Assembly (NCBI RefSeq): GCF_007679325.1
Contig: NZ_VEGI01000001.1
Coordinates: 1,178,001-1,242,000, forward strand
Direction: 5' to 3'
Length of the DNA stretch: 64,000 nt
Source of the DNA: Arthrobacter sp. U41
GTDB taxonomy: Bacteria; Actinomycetota; Actinomycetes; Actinomycetales; Micrococcaceae
Of the stretch, positions 19,516 through 34,486 are shown in pieces (the first letter of the stretch is position 1; each line of letters begins with the position of its first letter). Position numbers and translations under genes: made by a program. Below the pieces are notes generated by a model. It was given only the letters and a program-made list of their open reading frames with translations, searched no databases and was not told the DNA's origin.

Positions 19516-19521
19516 ATACTA
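19516..19521 (-). promoter_or_regulatory. Candidate -10 for a separate tuf promoter
   Basis: The minus strand reads TAGTAT in a locally AT-rich stretch of the fusA-tuf gap, about 120 nt before the tuf GTG. No good -35 accompanies it. EF-Tu is needed in excess over EF-G, which makes a tuf-specific promoter plausible. Confidence 0.25.
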
Positions 19522-19540
19522 GTGCCACGAGTCTGTCGGA

Positions 19541-19595
19541 GCAGATGGCCGGATCCGGCGTGACCGGAAGCGGCTGACCGGGACCGGCCATCTGC
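19541..19595 (-). other. Hairpin between fusA and tuf
   Basis: Twelve-bp perfect arms GCAGATGGCCGG (19541-19552) and complement (19584-19595) enclose a 31-nt GC-rich loop. It lies 61 nt after the fusA stop, without a U-tract. It could be a partial terminator or a processing site. Confidence 0.5.
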
Positions 19596-19656
19596 ACCAG
19601 GCGAATCTCCGTAGTTAGAGACGCACCCGAGTTTGTAGCTGCGAGAGTCGCGGGGA

Positions 19657-21771
19657 CTATTCGCCGCGGTTCTTCTGGATGATCTCGTCGGCAACTGCCT
19701 TCGGGACCTCGGCGTAGCTGTTGAACGTCATGGAGTACACAGCGCGGCCCTGGGTCTTGGAACGCAGGTCACCGATGTAGCCGAACATGCCGGACAGCGG
19801 AACGTGCGCACGGATGACCTTGACGCCCTGGGCATCTTCCATGGACTGCATCTGGCCACGGCGGGAGTTGAGGTCACCGATTACTTCACCCATGTATTCC
19901 TCAGGGGTGCGGACCTCGACATCCATCAGCGGTTCGAGCAGGACAGGGTTCGCCTTGCGTGCGGCTTCCTTGAAAGCCATACGGCCGGCGATCTTGAACG
20001 CCATTTCCGAGGAGTCAACATCGTGGTATGCGCCGTCAACCAGCGTGGCCTTGATGCCGACCACCGGGTAGCCGGCCAGGACGCCGTCGTTCAGCGCATC
20101 CTGGATACCGGCGTCCACGGACGGAATGTATTCGCGCGGAACGCGGCCACCGGTGACCTTGTTCTCGAACTCGTACATCTCGCCTTCGGACGTGTCCAGC
20201 GGCTCGATCGCGATCTGGATCTTTGCGAACTGGCCCGAACCACCGGTCTGCTTCTTGTGCGTGTAGTCGTGACGCTCTACAGCACGCTTGATGGTTTCGC
20301 GGTAAGCAACCTGGGGCTTGCCCACGTTTGCCTCGACCTTGAACTCGCGGCGCATGCGGTCCACCAGGATGTCCAGGTGGAGCTCGCCCATGCCGGCGAT
20401 GATGGTCTGACCGGTGTCTTCGTTGAGGGAGACCTGGAAGGTCGGGTCCTCAGCGGAGAGCTTCTGGATGGCCGTGGAGAGCTTCTCCTGGTCACCCTTG
20501 GTGTTCGGCTCGATCGCAACAGAGATCACGGGCTCCGGGAAGCTCATGGACTCGAGGACGATCTGGTTGCTGGAGTCGCACAGGGTGTCGCCCGTGGTGG
20601 TGTCCTTCAGGCCGATCGCTGCGTAGATGTGGCCTGCGGTAGCGCCGTCGACCGGCATTTCCTTGTTGGCGTGCATCTGGAACAGCTTGCCGATGCGCTC
20701 CTTCTTGCCCTTGGTGGAGTTGACCACCTGGGCGCCTGCTTCCACGTGACCGGAGTACACGCGGATGAAGGTGAGCTGGCCGAAGAAGGGGTGAGCAGCA
20801 ATCTTGAACGCCAGGGCCGAGAACGGCTCCTCGGAGGACGGCTTGCGGGTCAGTTCCTTCTCTTCGTCGCGAGGATCGTGACCGATCATCGGGGGGACGT
20901 CGAGCGGGTTCGGCAGGTAGTCCACGACGGCGTCAAGCATCGGCTGGACGCCGCGGTTCTTGAACGCGGAGCCACAGAAGACCGGGTAGAGCTCGGAGTT
21001 GATCGTCATCTTGCGGATGCCGGCCTTGAGCTCGTCCTCGGAGATTTCTTCGCCTTCGAGGTACTTCTCCATGAGCTCTTCGGAGGACTCTGCAACGGTC
21101 TCAACGAGCGTTGCGCGGTACTCTTCAGCCTTTTCCTTGAGGTCAGCCGGGATCTCCTGGATCTCGTACTTGGCACCCATGGTGACGTCACCCTTGGAGT
21201 CGCCGGGCCAGACCAGGGCACGCATGTAGAGCAGGTCGACGACGCCGATGAAGTCGTTCTCGGCGCCGATCGGCAGCTGCATGACGAGCGGCTTGGCACC
21301 GAGGCGGCTGATGATGGTGTCGACGGTGAAGTAGAAGTCAGCGCCGAGCTTGTCCATCTTGTTGACGAAGCAGATACGCGGGACGTTGTACTTGTCGGCC
21401 TGGCGCCAAACAGTCTCAGACTGCGGCTCCACGCCTTCCTTGCCGTCGAACACGGCAACTGCACCGTCGAGGACGCGCAGGGAGCGCTCAACCTCAACCG
21501 TGAAGTCCACGTGGCCGGGGGTGTCAATGATGTTGATCTGGTTGTTTTCCCAGAAGCAGGTCACGGCGGCAGACGTGATGGTGATGCCGCGTTCCTTTTC
21601 CTGTTCCATCCAGTCAGTCGTCGAAGCGCCGTCGTGCGTTTCGCCGATCTTGTGGTTCACACCCGTGTAGAACAGGATGCGCTCGGTAGTAGTGGTCTTG
21701 CCGGCATCGATGTGGGCCATGATGCCGATATTGCGGACCTTGCTAAGGTCGGTAAGCACGTCCTGTGCCAC
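19657..21771 (-). CDS. fusA: Elongation factor G
   Basis: 704 aa. Translocation GTPase. G1 motif AHIDAGKT at residues 19-26, GITITSAAV in switch I and DTPGHVDF in G3 are intact. GTG 21771 is preferred over an upstream in-frame ATG because AAGGGAG lies 7 nt before it and the product then begins in the usual way ([15 protein letters not shown]). It lies 69 nt after rpsG in the rpsL-rpsG-fusA-tuf order. Confidence 0.97.
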   Translation of the reverse strand: MAQDVLTDLSKVRNIGIMAHIDAGKTTTTERILFYTGVNHKIGETHDGASTTDWMEQEKERGITITSAAVTCFWENNQINIIDTPGHVDFTVEVERSLRVLDGAVAVFDGKEGVEPQSETVWRQADKYNVPRICFVNKMDKLGADFYFTVDTIISRLGAKPLVMQLPIGAENDFIGVVDLLYMRALVWPGDSKGDVTMGAKYEIQEIPADLKEKAEEYRATLVETVAESSEELMEKYLEGEEISEDELKAGIRKMTINSELYPVFCGSAFKNRGVQPMLDAVVDYLPNPLDVPPMIGHDPRDEEKELTRKPSSEEPFSALAFKIAAHPFFGQLTFIRVYSGHVEAGAQVVNSTKGKKERIGKLFQMHANKEMPVDGATAGHIYAAIGLKDTTTGDTLCDSSNQIVLESMSFPEPVISVAIEPNTKGDQEKLSTAIQKLSAEDPTFQVSLNEDTGQTIIAGMGELHLDILVDRMRREFKVEANVGKPQVAYRETIKRAVERHDYTHKKQTGGSGQFAKIQIAIEPLDTSEGEMYEFENKVTGGRVPREYIPSVDAGIQDALNDGVLAGYPVVGIKATLVDGAYHDVDSSEMAFKIAGRMAFKEAARKANPVLLEPLMDVEVRTPEEYMGEVIGDLNSRRGQMQSMEDAQGVKVIRAHVPLSGMFGYIGDLRSKTQGRAVYSMTFNSYAEVPKAVADEIIQKNRGE

Positions 21772-21840
21772 GGTGTCTCCCTTTCGGATGGACTGCACGT
21801 TCGCCGCCGGCTCGGTTGAGCCGGCGGCGTCCGGGAAGTA

Positions 21841-22311
21841 TTACCAGCGGTAGTGTGCGAAGGCCTTGTTGGACTCGGCCATCTTGTGGGTGTCTTCGCG
21901 ACGCTTCACAGCGGCACCGAGACCGTTGGAGGCATCCAGAATCTCGTTCTGGAGGCGCTCGGTCATGGTCTTCTCGCGGCGGGCCTTCGAGTAGCCAACC
22001 AGCCAGCGCAGGGCGAGGGCGGTGGAGCGACCCGGCTTGACCTCAACCGGAACCTGGTAGGTGGCGCCACCGACACGACGGGAGCGGACCTCGAGGGAAG
22101 GCTTGACGTTCTCCATGGCCTTCTTGAGGGCTGCAACGGGGTCGCCGCCGGACTTGGCGCGAGCACCTTCGAGTGCACCGTAAACGATGCGCTCTGCGGT
22201 GGACTTCTTGCCGTCAACGAGCACCTTGTTGATCAGCTGGGTGACCAGCGGGGAGCCGTAAACGGGATCTAGAACTAGCGGCCGCTTGGGGGCCGGACCC
22301 TTGCGAGGCAT
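21841..22311 (-). CDS. rpsG: 30S ribosomal protein S7
   Basis: 156 aa. Nucleates 30S-head assembly. Begins [20 protein letters not shown] and contains [13 protein letters not shown] and [20 protein letters not shown] 22311 overlaps the region of the rpsL stop, with GGAGAAG supplied by the last rpsL codons; upstream in-frame codons are rpsL sequence read in another frame. Confidence 0.97.
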   Translation of the reverse strand: MPRKGPAPKRPLVLDPVYGSPLVTQLINKVLVDGKKSTAERIVYGALEGARAKSGGDPVAALKKAMENVKPSLEVRSRRVGGATYQVPVEVKPGRSTALALRWLVGYSKARREKTMTERLQNEILDASNGLGAAVKRREDTHKMAESNKAFAHYRW

Positions 22312-22312
22312 A

Positions 22313-22687
22313 TTACTTCTTCTCCATCTTTGCGCCGTAGCGGCTACGAGCCTGCTTACGGTTCTTGACACCCTGGGTATCGAGGGCGCCACGGACGATC
22401 TTGTAGCGGACACCCGGAAGGTCCTTAACACGGCCGCCACGGACGAGCACAATGGAGTGCTCCTGCAGGTTGTGGCCTACACCGGGGATGTACGCGGTGA
22501 CTTCAACGCCGCCGTTGAGGCGCACACGTGCAACCTTACGCAGAGCCGAGTTCGGCTTCTTCGGGGTCGTCGTGTACACGCGGGTGCAAACACCGCGGCG
22601 CATCGGGCTGCCGTTAAGCGCGGGAGCCTTGGTCTTCTTGACCTTAGGCGTGCGGCCCTTGCGGACCAGCTGGTTAATCGTAGGCAC
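22313..22687 (-). CDS. rpsL: 30S ribosomal protein S12
   Basis: 124 aa. Decoding-centre protein. [18 protein letters not shown] and [19 protein letters not shown] are typical. Lys43 and the [13 protein letters not shown] segment, whose substitution gives streptomycin resistance, are wild type. It is the first gene of the str cluster, with a hairpin 24-45 nt upstream of its start codon. Confidence 0.98.
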   Translation of the reverse strand: MPTINQLVRKGRTPKVKKTKAPALNGSPMRRGVCTRVYTTTPKKPNSALRKVARVRLNGGVEVTAYIPGVGHNLQEHSIVLVRGGRVKDLPGVRYKIVRGALDTQGVKNRKQARSRYGAKMEKK

Positions 22688-23061
22688 TCTCGTGTTCTCC
22701 GTTTTATCCGGAGCGGCCGTTGGCAGCCGCTCTCTTGTCGCTGCGCCCCGCCGCTCGAGCTTTGAAGTTCTCTCCAGAGCAGCTGAGGCGAAGCCTTAAT
22801 AGTCGGACCGCACGCCGGGATCCACGGACTTCCATCCTGAATTGCCCCTAGGCATGCGAAAATGTGGCATACGTTGCACAAGAACCCTGCAAACCGGAAA
22901 CGTCGTCCTGGCTCAGCCTTTCAGCTCAAAGCTGTCTAGCTACAACCGGCGCACTCATCCACTGCCACAATAACAATTAGTCTCAAGTCTAACACGGACG
23001 GGTCCCAGCCCTTAATCGGCGCGGAACCGGGCTCCTCCGCCGGCAACTCGAGGGTTAAACG
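22688..23061 (-). other. Gene-free region upstream of rpsL (str promoter region)
   Basis: No supportable gene. A 7-bp hairpin GAGCGGC/GCCGCTC at 22711-22732 lies in the rpsL leader. An AT-rich patch at about 22960-22998 (minus strand GAGACTAATTGTTATTG) may be an UP-like element or promoter, but no -35/-10 pair is convincing. The far end carries the rpoC terminators. Confidence 0.45.
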
Positions 23062-23097
23062 GGGATGGTCCCCCACCTTGCAGTGAGGGACCATCCC
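23062..23097 (-). terminator. Second hairpin downstream of rpoC
   Basis: Arms GGGATGGTCCC (23062-23072) and its complement (23087-23097) with an inner CAC/GTG pairing, about 90 nt past the rpoC stop. The minus-strand exit is GTTTAA, a weak U-tract. Probably part of the rpoBC terminator. Confidence 0.65.
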
Positions 23098-23121
23098 GTG
23101 GTTCAGGCTATGAACTGCCAA

Positions 23122-23182
23122 GGGCAGGGCGGCCGGGTCCCTACGTGGCGCGGAACGCGACACGAAAGGGCCCGCCCTGCCC
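23122..23182 (-). terminator. Large hairpin immediately after rpoC
   Basis: Arms GGGCAGGGCGG (23122-23132) and its complement (23172-23182) enclose a nested imperfect CGTGGCGCG/CGCGACACG stem. It starts 2 nt after the rpoC stop. With the hairpin at 23062 it gives a two-stage terminator-like region. Confidence 0.65.
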
Positions 23183-23183
23183 G

Positions 23184-27083
<3,900 letters not shown>

Positions 27084-27149
27084 ATGGTCCCTGTTCTCTC
27101 TTGTTCTCTAAATTCTGAAGTCTTGGGTTACGGGAAGGGGCCGAGAGTC

Positions 27150-27177
27150 CCGACGGCGGGTAACCACCCGCCGTCGG
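27150..27177 (-). other. Perfect 12-bp hairpin between rpoB and rpoC
   Basis: Arms 27150-27161 and 27166-27177 (CCGACGGCGGGT and complement) with an AACC loop, beginning 9 nt after the rpoB stop. No U-tract follows, so full termination is unlikely and an mRNA processing or stability role is more plausible. Confidence 0.6.
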
Positions 27178-27185
27178 ACGCTCTG

Positions 27186-30701
<3,516 letters not shown>

Positions 30702-30920
30702 GAGGGATCCTTCCACAGACCTTCAGGCGTTGTCAGATCTCCCCCGTTATGCACTCTGCAGAATGACTCCGCAGCGCTACCAGTCCGGTTCCGCTATATG
30801 ACCCGGGACCCGTGCTGACCACGATGGTGCCGTTGTTGACGGCACATTGATGGCGCAGCTGCCAGGCTAAGCCCACCGCTATATGAAGGCTGAAGGTAAA
30901 CAGGGAAGACGCAAATATCT

Positions 30921-30949
30921 ACGATACGGCAAAGCAACCTACTTGTCTA
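30921..30949 (-). promoter_or_regulatory. Candidate rpoBC promoter
   Basis: The minus strand has TAGACA (30944-30949; one mismatch to TTGACA), a 17-nt spacer and TATCGT (30921-30926). The predicted start is near 30914. It is the best sigma70-like match in the region and sits where rpoBC needs a promoter, since rplJL is cut off by two opposing genes. Confidence 0.55.
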
Positions 30950-31084
30950 CCCCACTTCGCCCGGGATTGCAAACATCGGCCCGGCCCCCGGATGCGGCGC
31001 ACGGAGGGGATGCGTCTGGCGACGCAGCGCGCGGGCCCCGCACCGGCGGGCTCCCGGCGGGCTTAACCGGCGCTCAAATGGCTC

Positions 31085-31100
31085 CGTGACGGGGGTCACG
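31085..31100. promoter_or_regulatory. CRP/GlxR-like palindrome upstream of the thiolase
   Basis: CGTGAC-GGGG-GTCACG, equivalent to GTGA-N6-TCAC, the core of the CRP-family consensus TGTGA-N6-TCACA. It lies 42 bp before the thiolase ATG, just upstream of TATATC that could be its -10. Binding by an actinobacterial CRP/GlxR protein is inference. Confidence 0.5.
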
Positions 31101-31141
31101 ATAACCTTGCTGTATATCGTCCAAGATCGGAAGAGAAAACC

Positions 31142-32341
31142 ATGAGCAACTCTGCAGACGACAATGATGTTGTCATCCTCGCCGCCGCCCGCACCCCCCA
31201 GGGCCGCCTGAACGGCCAGCTCGCCAGCTTCACCGCCGTGCAGCTCGGCTCCCACGCCATCAAGGCAGCTCTGGCCGCCAGCGGCGTCAAGGCCGAGCAG
31301 GTGGACTCGGTGATCATGGGCCAGGTACTGCAGGCCGGGGCCGGCCAGAACCCCGCCCGCCAGAGCGCCGTCGGCGCCGGCATCGGCTGGAACGTCCCCA
31401 CCGTGACCATCAACAAGGTCTGCCTGTCCGGCCTGACCGCCGTGATCGACGCCGCCCGGCTGATCCGCAGCGGCGACGCGACGGTGGTGGTGGCCGGCGG
31501 CCAGGAGTCCATGACCCGCGCACCGCACCTGCTCCCCGGTTCCCGGCAGGGCTGGACCTACGGTTCCATCCAGGCCCTCGACGCGGCAGCCCATGACGGC
31601 CTGACCGACGCCTTCGACGGCCAGTCCATGGGGCTGTCCACGGAGAGCAGGAACCTCACGCTGGGGATCGACCGCACCTCCCAGGACGAGGTGGCCGCGG
31701 CGTCCCACCAGCGTGCCGCCCGGGCCGCCAAGGACGGGGTGTTCGACGTCGAAATCTCTCCGATCAGCGTCAAGCAGCGCAAGGGTGATCCGATCACCCT
31801 GGCCGCGGACGAAGGCATCCGGCCCGACACGACCGCGGGTTCCCTGGCCGGCCTGCGGGCGGCGTTCGTCACGGACGGCACCATCACCGCCGGCAACTCC
31901 TCTCCCCTGTCCGACGGCGCCTCCGCCCTGGTGCTCTCCTCGCGGCGGTTCGCCGAAGACAACGGCCTGGAGTACCTCGCCGTGGTCGGCAAGCCCGGGC
32001 AGGTGGCCGGGCCGGACAACTCGCTGCACTCCCAGCCCTCCAACGCGATCAAGAGCGCGCTGGACAAGGCCGGCTGGTCCGCCGCCGACCTGGACTTCAT
32101 CGAGATCAACGAGGCCTTCGGCTCCGTCGCCGTGCAGTCGCTCAAGGACCTCGACTACCCGCTGGAGAAGTGCAACCTCCACGGCGGCGCCATCGCTTTG
32201 GGCCACCCCATCGGAGCGTCCGGCGCCCGGCTTGCCCTCCATGCCGCACACGAGCTGAAGCGCCGCGGCACCGGCAAGGCCGCCGTGTCCCTGTGCGGCG
32301 GCGGCGGCCAGGGCGAAGCCCTCCTGCTGTACCGCGACTGA
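31142..32341 (+). CDS. Acetyl-CoA C-acetyltransferase (thiolase)
   Basis: 399 aa. Condenses or cleaves acetyl-CoA and acetoacetyl-CoA. Nucleophile Cys94 lies in NKVCLSG, His355 in GHPIGASGAR and the second catalytic Cys385 in CGGGGQGEA, so the active site is complete. GGAAGAG precedes ATG 31142. It could serve beta-oxidation, ketone-body or polyhydroxybutyrate metabolism; no partner gene is adjacent. It is followed by a YbaK-type gene after 5 nt. Both are inserted on the opposite strand between rplL and rpoB. Confidence 0.95.
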   Translation: MSNSADDNDVVILAAARTPQGRLNGQLASFTAVQLGSHAIKAALAASGVKAEQVDSVIMGQVLQAGAGQNPARQSAVGAGIGWNVPTVTINKVCLSGLTAVIDAARLIRSGDATVVVAGGQESMTRAPHLLPGSRQGWTYGSIQALDAAAHDGLTDAFDGQSMGLSTESRNLTLGIDRTSQDEVAAASHQRAARAAKDGVFDVEISPISVKQRKGDPITLAADEGIRPDTTAGSLAGLRAAFVTDGTITAGNSSPLSDGASALVLSSRRFAEDNGLEYLAVVGKPGQVAGPDNSLHSQPSNAIKSALDKAGWSAADLDFIEINEAFGSVAVQSLKDLDYPLEKCNLHGGAIALGHPIGASGARLALHAAHELKRRGTGKAAVSLCGGGGQGEALLLYRD

Positions 32342-32346
32342 GCGCC

Positions 32347-32874
32347 GTGACGGACCCCGCAGCGCCCGGACAGGGCCGTGACGGTGGAAGTGCTGACGAC
32401 GGCGGACCCGTCGGCCGGGACCGTTTCCTGGCCGACGCCGCCGCGCGGGGCCTCAGCGTCCGGCTGGTCGAGCGGCTGGCCGCGAACAGCCTCGAGGACG
32501 CGGCACGGATCCTGGGGATCCAGCCCGGGGACATCGTGAAGTCACTGGTGGTCAAGCACAAGGACGGCAGCTTCCTGTTCGCCCTCATTCCGGGCGACCG
32601 GCAGATCTCCTGGCCCAAACTCCGGGCGCTGCTCGGAGTCAACAAGCTCTCGCTGCCGACGGCGGAAGTCGCCCTGGATGCCACAGGTTACGAGCGGGGC
32701 ACCATCACCCCGCTGGGGAGCACGGTGGCCTGGCCCGTGTACGCGGACCAAAGCATCACCGGCCGCCGGATTTCCATGGGCGCCGGCGAACATGGCTACA
32801 GCGCCTTCGTGGACGCCGACGCCTTGACCGCCGCCCTCGATGCCGTCGTCGCGGACATCTCTGAACCTAACTGA
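32347..32874 (+). CDS. YbaK/EbsC-family aminoacyl-tRNA deacylase
   Basis: 175 aa. Family members hydrolyse mischarged tRNAs such as Ala- or Cys-tRNA(Pro). The conserved Lys lies in GDIVKSLVVK (Lys65), and GTITPLGSTVAWPVY is the downstream signature. GTG 32347, 5 nt after the thiolase stop, is the first usable start, but its SD is weak. About 25 Gly/Asp-rich N-terminal residues precede the domain. Co-transcription with the thiolase is likely from spacing; no functional link is evident. Confidence 0.88.
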   Translation: MTDPAAPGQGRDGGSADDGGPVGRDRFLADAAARGLSVRLVERLAANSLEDAARILGIQPGDIVKSLVVKHKDGSFLFALIPGDRQISWPKLRALLGVNKLSLPTAEVALDATGYERGTITPLGSTVAWPVYADQSITGRRISMGAGEHGYSAFVDADALTAALDAVVADISEPN

Positions 32875-32902
32875 CCGGCCGCCCGATCTAACCCGGCTGA
32901 TC

Positions 32903-32918
32903 TAACCCGGCCGGGTTA
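32903..32918. repeat. 16-bp palindrome in a (T)AACCCGG repeat patch
   Basis: TAACCCGGCCGGGTTA is self-complementary. Around it CTAACCCGGC occurs twice and CCGGGTTAAC twice (32888-32935), all just past the YbaK stop. It could fold as a terminator for the plus-strand genes, though no U-tract follows. Confidence 0.5.
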
Positions 32919-32937
32919 ACCGGGCCGGGTTAACAAC

Positions 32938-33000
32938 CAACGCGGGGTCACTCCCGGTCCATCCCACACTCCGGGACGGGCTGGAAGTGACCCCGCGTTG
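32938..33000. repeat. Long intergenic palindrome between convergent ybaK-type gene and rplL
   Basis: Arms CAACGCGGGGTCACT (32938-32952) and exact complement (32986-33000) enclose a 33-nt loop with an inner CCCGG/CCGGG pairing. It lies between convergent genes and is distinct from the rplL terminator. It resembles dispersed REP-like palindromes, but that needs a genome search. Confidence 0.6.
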
Positions 33001-33046
33001 CTTGTTTGCGGGCGCGCACCGGCGCACCGCAGGCCCCCGGAACGCA

Positions 33047-33080
33047 GGAAACCCCGCCCACGGGAGTGGACGGGGTTTCC
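33047..33080 (-). terminator. Terminator after rplL
   Basis: Arms GGAAACCCCG (33047-33056) and complement (33071-33080) with an inner CCAC/GTGG extension, 51 nt past the rplL stop. The minus-strand exit is short and only mildly T-rich (TTTCC then TGCG). Confidence 0.7.
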
Positions 33081-33130
33081 CGGAGCAGAACGGGAACACG
33101 AGGTTCCCGGCCGGTTCCAGAAGCGGCGAG

Positions 33131-33505
33131 TTACTTGAGGGTAACGCGTGCGCCGGCTTCTTCGAGCTGTGCAACAGCCTTCTCGGCAGCTTCCTTGGTG
33201 ACGCCTTCGAGAACAGCCTTCGGAGCGCTGTCAACCAGGTCCTTGGCTTCCTTGAGGCCCAGGGAAGTGATTGCGCGAACTTCCTTGATCACTGCGATCT
33301 TCTTGTCGCCGGCAGCTTCGAGGACGACGTCGAATGCCGTCTTCTCCTCTTCTTCTGCAGCAGCGCCGGCAGCGGGGCCAGCAACTGCAACAGCAGCAGC
33401 GGTAACTTCGAAGGTCTCTTCGAAGAGCTTGACGAACTCAGAGAGCTCGATGATGGTCAGTTCCTTGAAAGCTTCAATGAGCTCTTCGTTGGTGAGCTTC
33501 GCCAT
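33131..33505 (-). CDS. rplL: 50S ribosomal protein L7/L12
   Basis: 124 aa. Multicopy acidic stalk protein that recruits translational GTPases. N-terminal dimer domain ([20 protein letters not shown]), Ala/Gly hinge ([16 protein letters not shown]) and C-terminal [20 protein letters not shown] domain are all present. It follows rplJ after 74 nt. The usual rplL-rpoB link is broken by the thiolase-YbaK pair. Confidence 0.98.
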   Translation of the reverse strand: MAKLTNEELIEAFKELTIIELSEFVKLFEETFEVTAAAVAVAGPAAGAAAEEEEKTAFDVVLEAAGDKKIAVIKEVRAITSLGLKEAKDLVDSAPKAVLEGVTKEAAEKAVAQLEEAGARVTLK

Positions 33506-33579
33506 GGTGTGGCGTCCTTCCTATAGTGGTGCGCGGCGGCCCGGGGGGCTCGCTTTACACCGGAGTCTGGTTTAGAGAG

Positions 33580-34176
33580 TTAGTTCTCTTCGGGGGCTGC
33601 GGCGTCGGCCGGAGCCTCAGCAGCTGCGTCAGCGGGAGCGTCGGCCGGGGCTTCTTCAGCGGCGGGTGCTTCGGCTTCGGCCGGTGCACCGTTCTCTTCT
33701 TCAAGCTTGAGGCGCAGCGCGTCGATGATGCGTGCAGCGGCGGCAGCAGGAGCCTTGAGGATGCCTGCAACCTTGGCGAGCTGCAGCTCGCGGGACTCGA
33801 GTGCTGCCAGGGCAGCGACTTCGCTGGCGTTCAGTGCCTTGCCCTCGAAGTAACCGGTCTTGATAACCAGCTGCTTGTTGGTCTTGGCAAAATCCGTCAG
33901 GCTCTTGGCAGCGGCAACTGCGTCACCCTTGATGAACGCGATTGCAGTGGGGCCGGCGAGCTGACCGTCGAATGCTTCGACACCAGCTTCCTTGGCTGCA
34001 ATGGCGGTCAGGGTGTTCTTGACGACCGAGAACTTGGTGTCCTGGCCGAGCGAGACACGCAGCTGCTTGAGCTGTGCAACGGTGAGCCCACGGTATTCGG
34101 TCAGGACAGCGGCGTTCGATTCCTTGAAATCGTTAGTGATCTCAGCTACTGCTGAAACCTTGCTAGGCGTTGCCAT
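33580..34176 (-). CDS. rplJ: 50S ribosomal protein L10 with an Ala/Glu/Pro-rich tail
   Basis: 198 aa. Anchors L7/L12 dimers to the ribosome. VLTEYRGLTVAQLKQLR and KNTLTAIAAKEAG are typical of the rRNA-binding domain. About 40 C-terminal residues are low-complexity Ala/Glu/Pro/Asp, beyond the ~165-aa core. ATG 34176 has a strong GGAAGGAGG SD. Preceded by an attenuator-like leader RNA. Confidence 0.97.
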   Translation of the reverse strand: MATPSKVSAVAEITNDFKESNAAVLTEYRGLTVAQLKQLRVSLGQDTKFSVVKNTLTAIAAKEAGVEAFDGQLAGPTAIAFIKGDAVAAAKSLTDFAKTNKQLVIKTGYFEGKALNASEVAALAALESRELQLAKVAGILKAPAAAAARIIDALRLKLEEENGAPAEAEAPAAEEAPADAPADAAAEAPADAAAPEEN

Positions 34177-34429
34177 AACCCTCCTTCCGGGGATAGTGCC
34201 GGTGTTTCCCGGTCCCCGCTCAAAAGAGCTAAAAACTAAAAACGCCCCGCGCAGATGCACGGGGCTTGTCTCGACGCAGTCCATGACTGCGGAGCTTTGC
34301 TTCGTTCACCTGCGCCGGCCGCCCTCTGTTCAGGGTCCTTCGTCTGGAGATCCACTGGCCCTCCCGGCGCGGCTGCAGAAGTGAGCCTTGCTTGGGAGAG
34401 TGGATTTCCAACAACCGACGGTCTTTGGT
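34177..34429 (-). ncRNA. L10-type leader RNA upstream of rplJ
   Basis: About 250 nt lie between a promoter-like sequence and rplJ. From 5' to 3' on the minus strand there are GC-rich helices, a 6-bp hairpin GCAGTC/GACTGC (34276-34290), then a terminator hairpin with two T-runs, then the SD. In many bacteria excess L10 or L10(L12)n binds such a leader to repress rplJL. Binding here is inferred from position and structure. Confidence 0.55.
34231..34265 (-). terminator. Intrinsic terminator/attenuator inside the rplJ leader
   Basis: Stem GCCCCG (34244-34249) with its complement (34260-34265) plus an inner GC pair, followed on the minus strand by GTTTTTAGTTTTT. It lies between the putative promoter and the rplJ start, so it must be conditional or leaky. 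Confidence 0.8.
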
Positions 34430-34435
34430 CCTCCC

Positions 34436-34465
34436 AGCTTACGCGAGACGGGGCGCCCGGTCCAA
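34436..34465 (-). promoter_or_regulatory. Candidate rplJL promoter
   Basis: The minus strand has TTGGAC (34460-34465), an 18-nt spacer and TAAGCT (34436-34441), about 20 nt after the stop of the upstream GNAT gene. The predicted start is near 34429, giving the leader RNA described here. Confidence 0.5.
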
Positions 34466-34486
34466 ATCGGCGCAACGGCAGGCCGG

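Larger units (their letters stand above)
30702..31141. other. Divergent control region between rpoB (-) and the thiolase (+)
   Basis: About 440 nt without a plausible gene. The half near 30890-30950 is AT-rich and holds a good minus-strand promoter. The half near the thiolase is very GC-rich and ends in a GTGA-N6-TCAC palindrome. The predicted rpoB leader is about 210 nt. Confidence 0.6.

Noticed and set aside
16479..19577. Very long plus-strand open frame opposite the esterase and tuf
   Set aside because: It mirrors two well-supported minus-strand genes; it is an artefact of high GC third positions and has no recognisable domains.
22711..22732. GAGCGGC/GCCGCTC hairpin as a riboswitch or terminator before rpsL
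   Set aside because: Only 7 bp with no U-tract and no recognisable aptamer; noted as a leader hairpin only.
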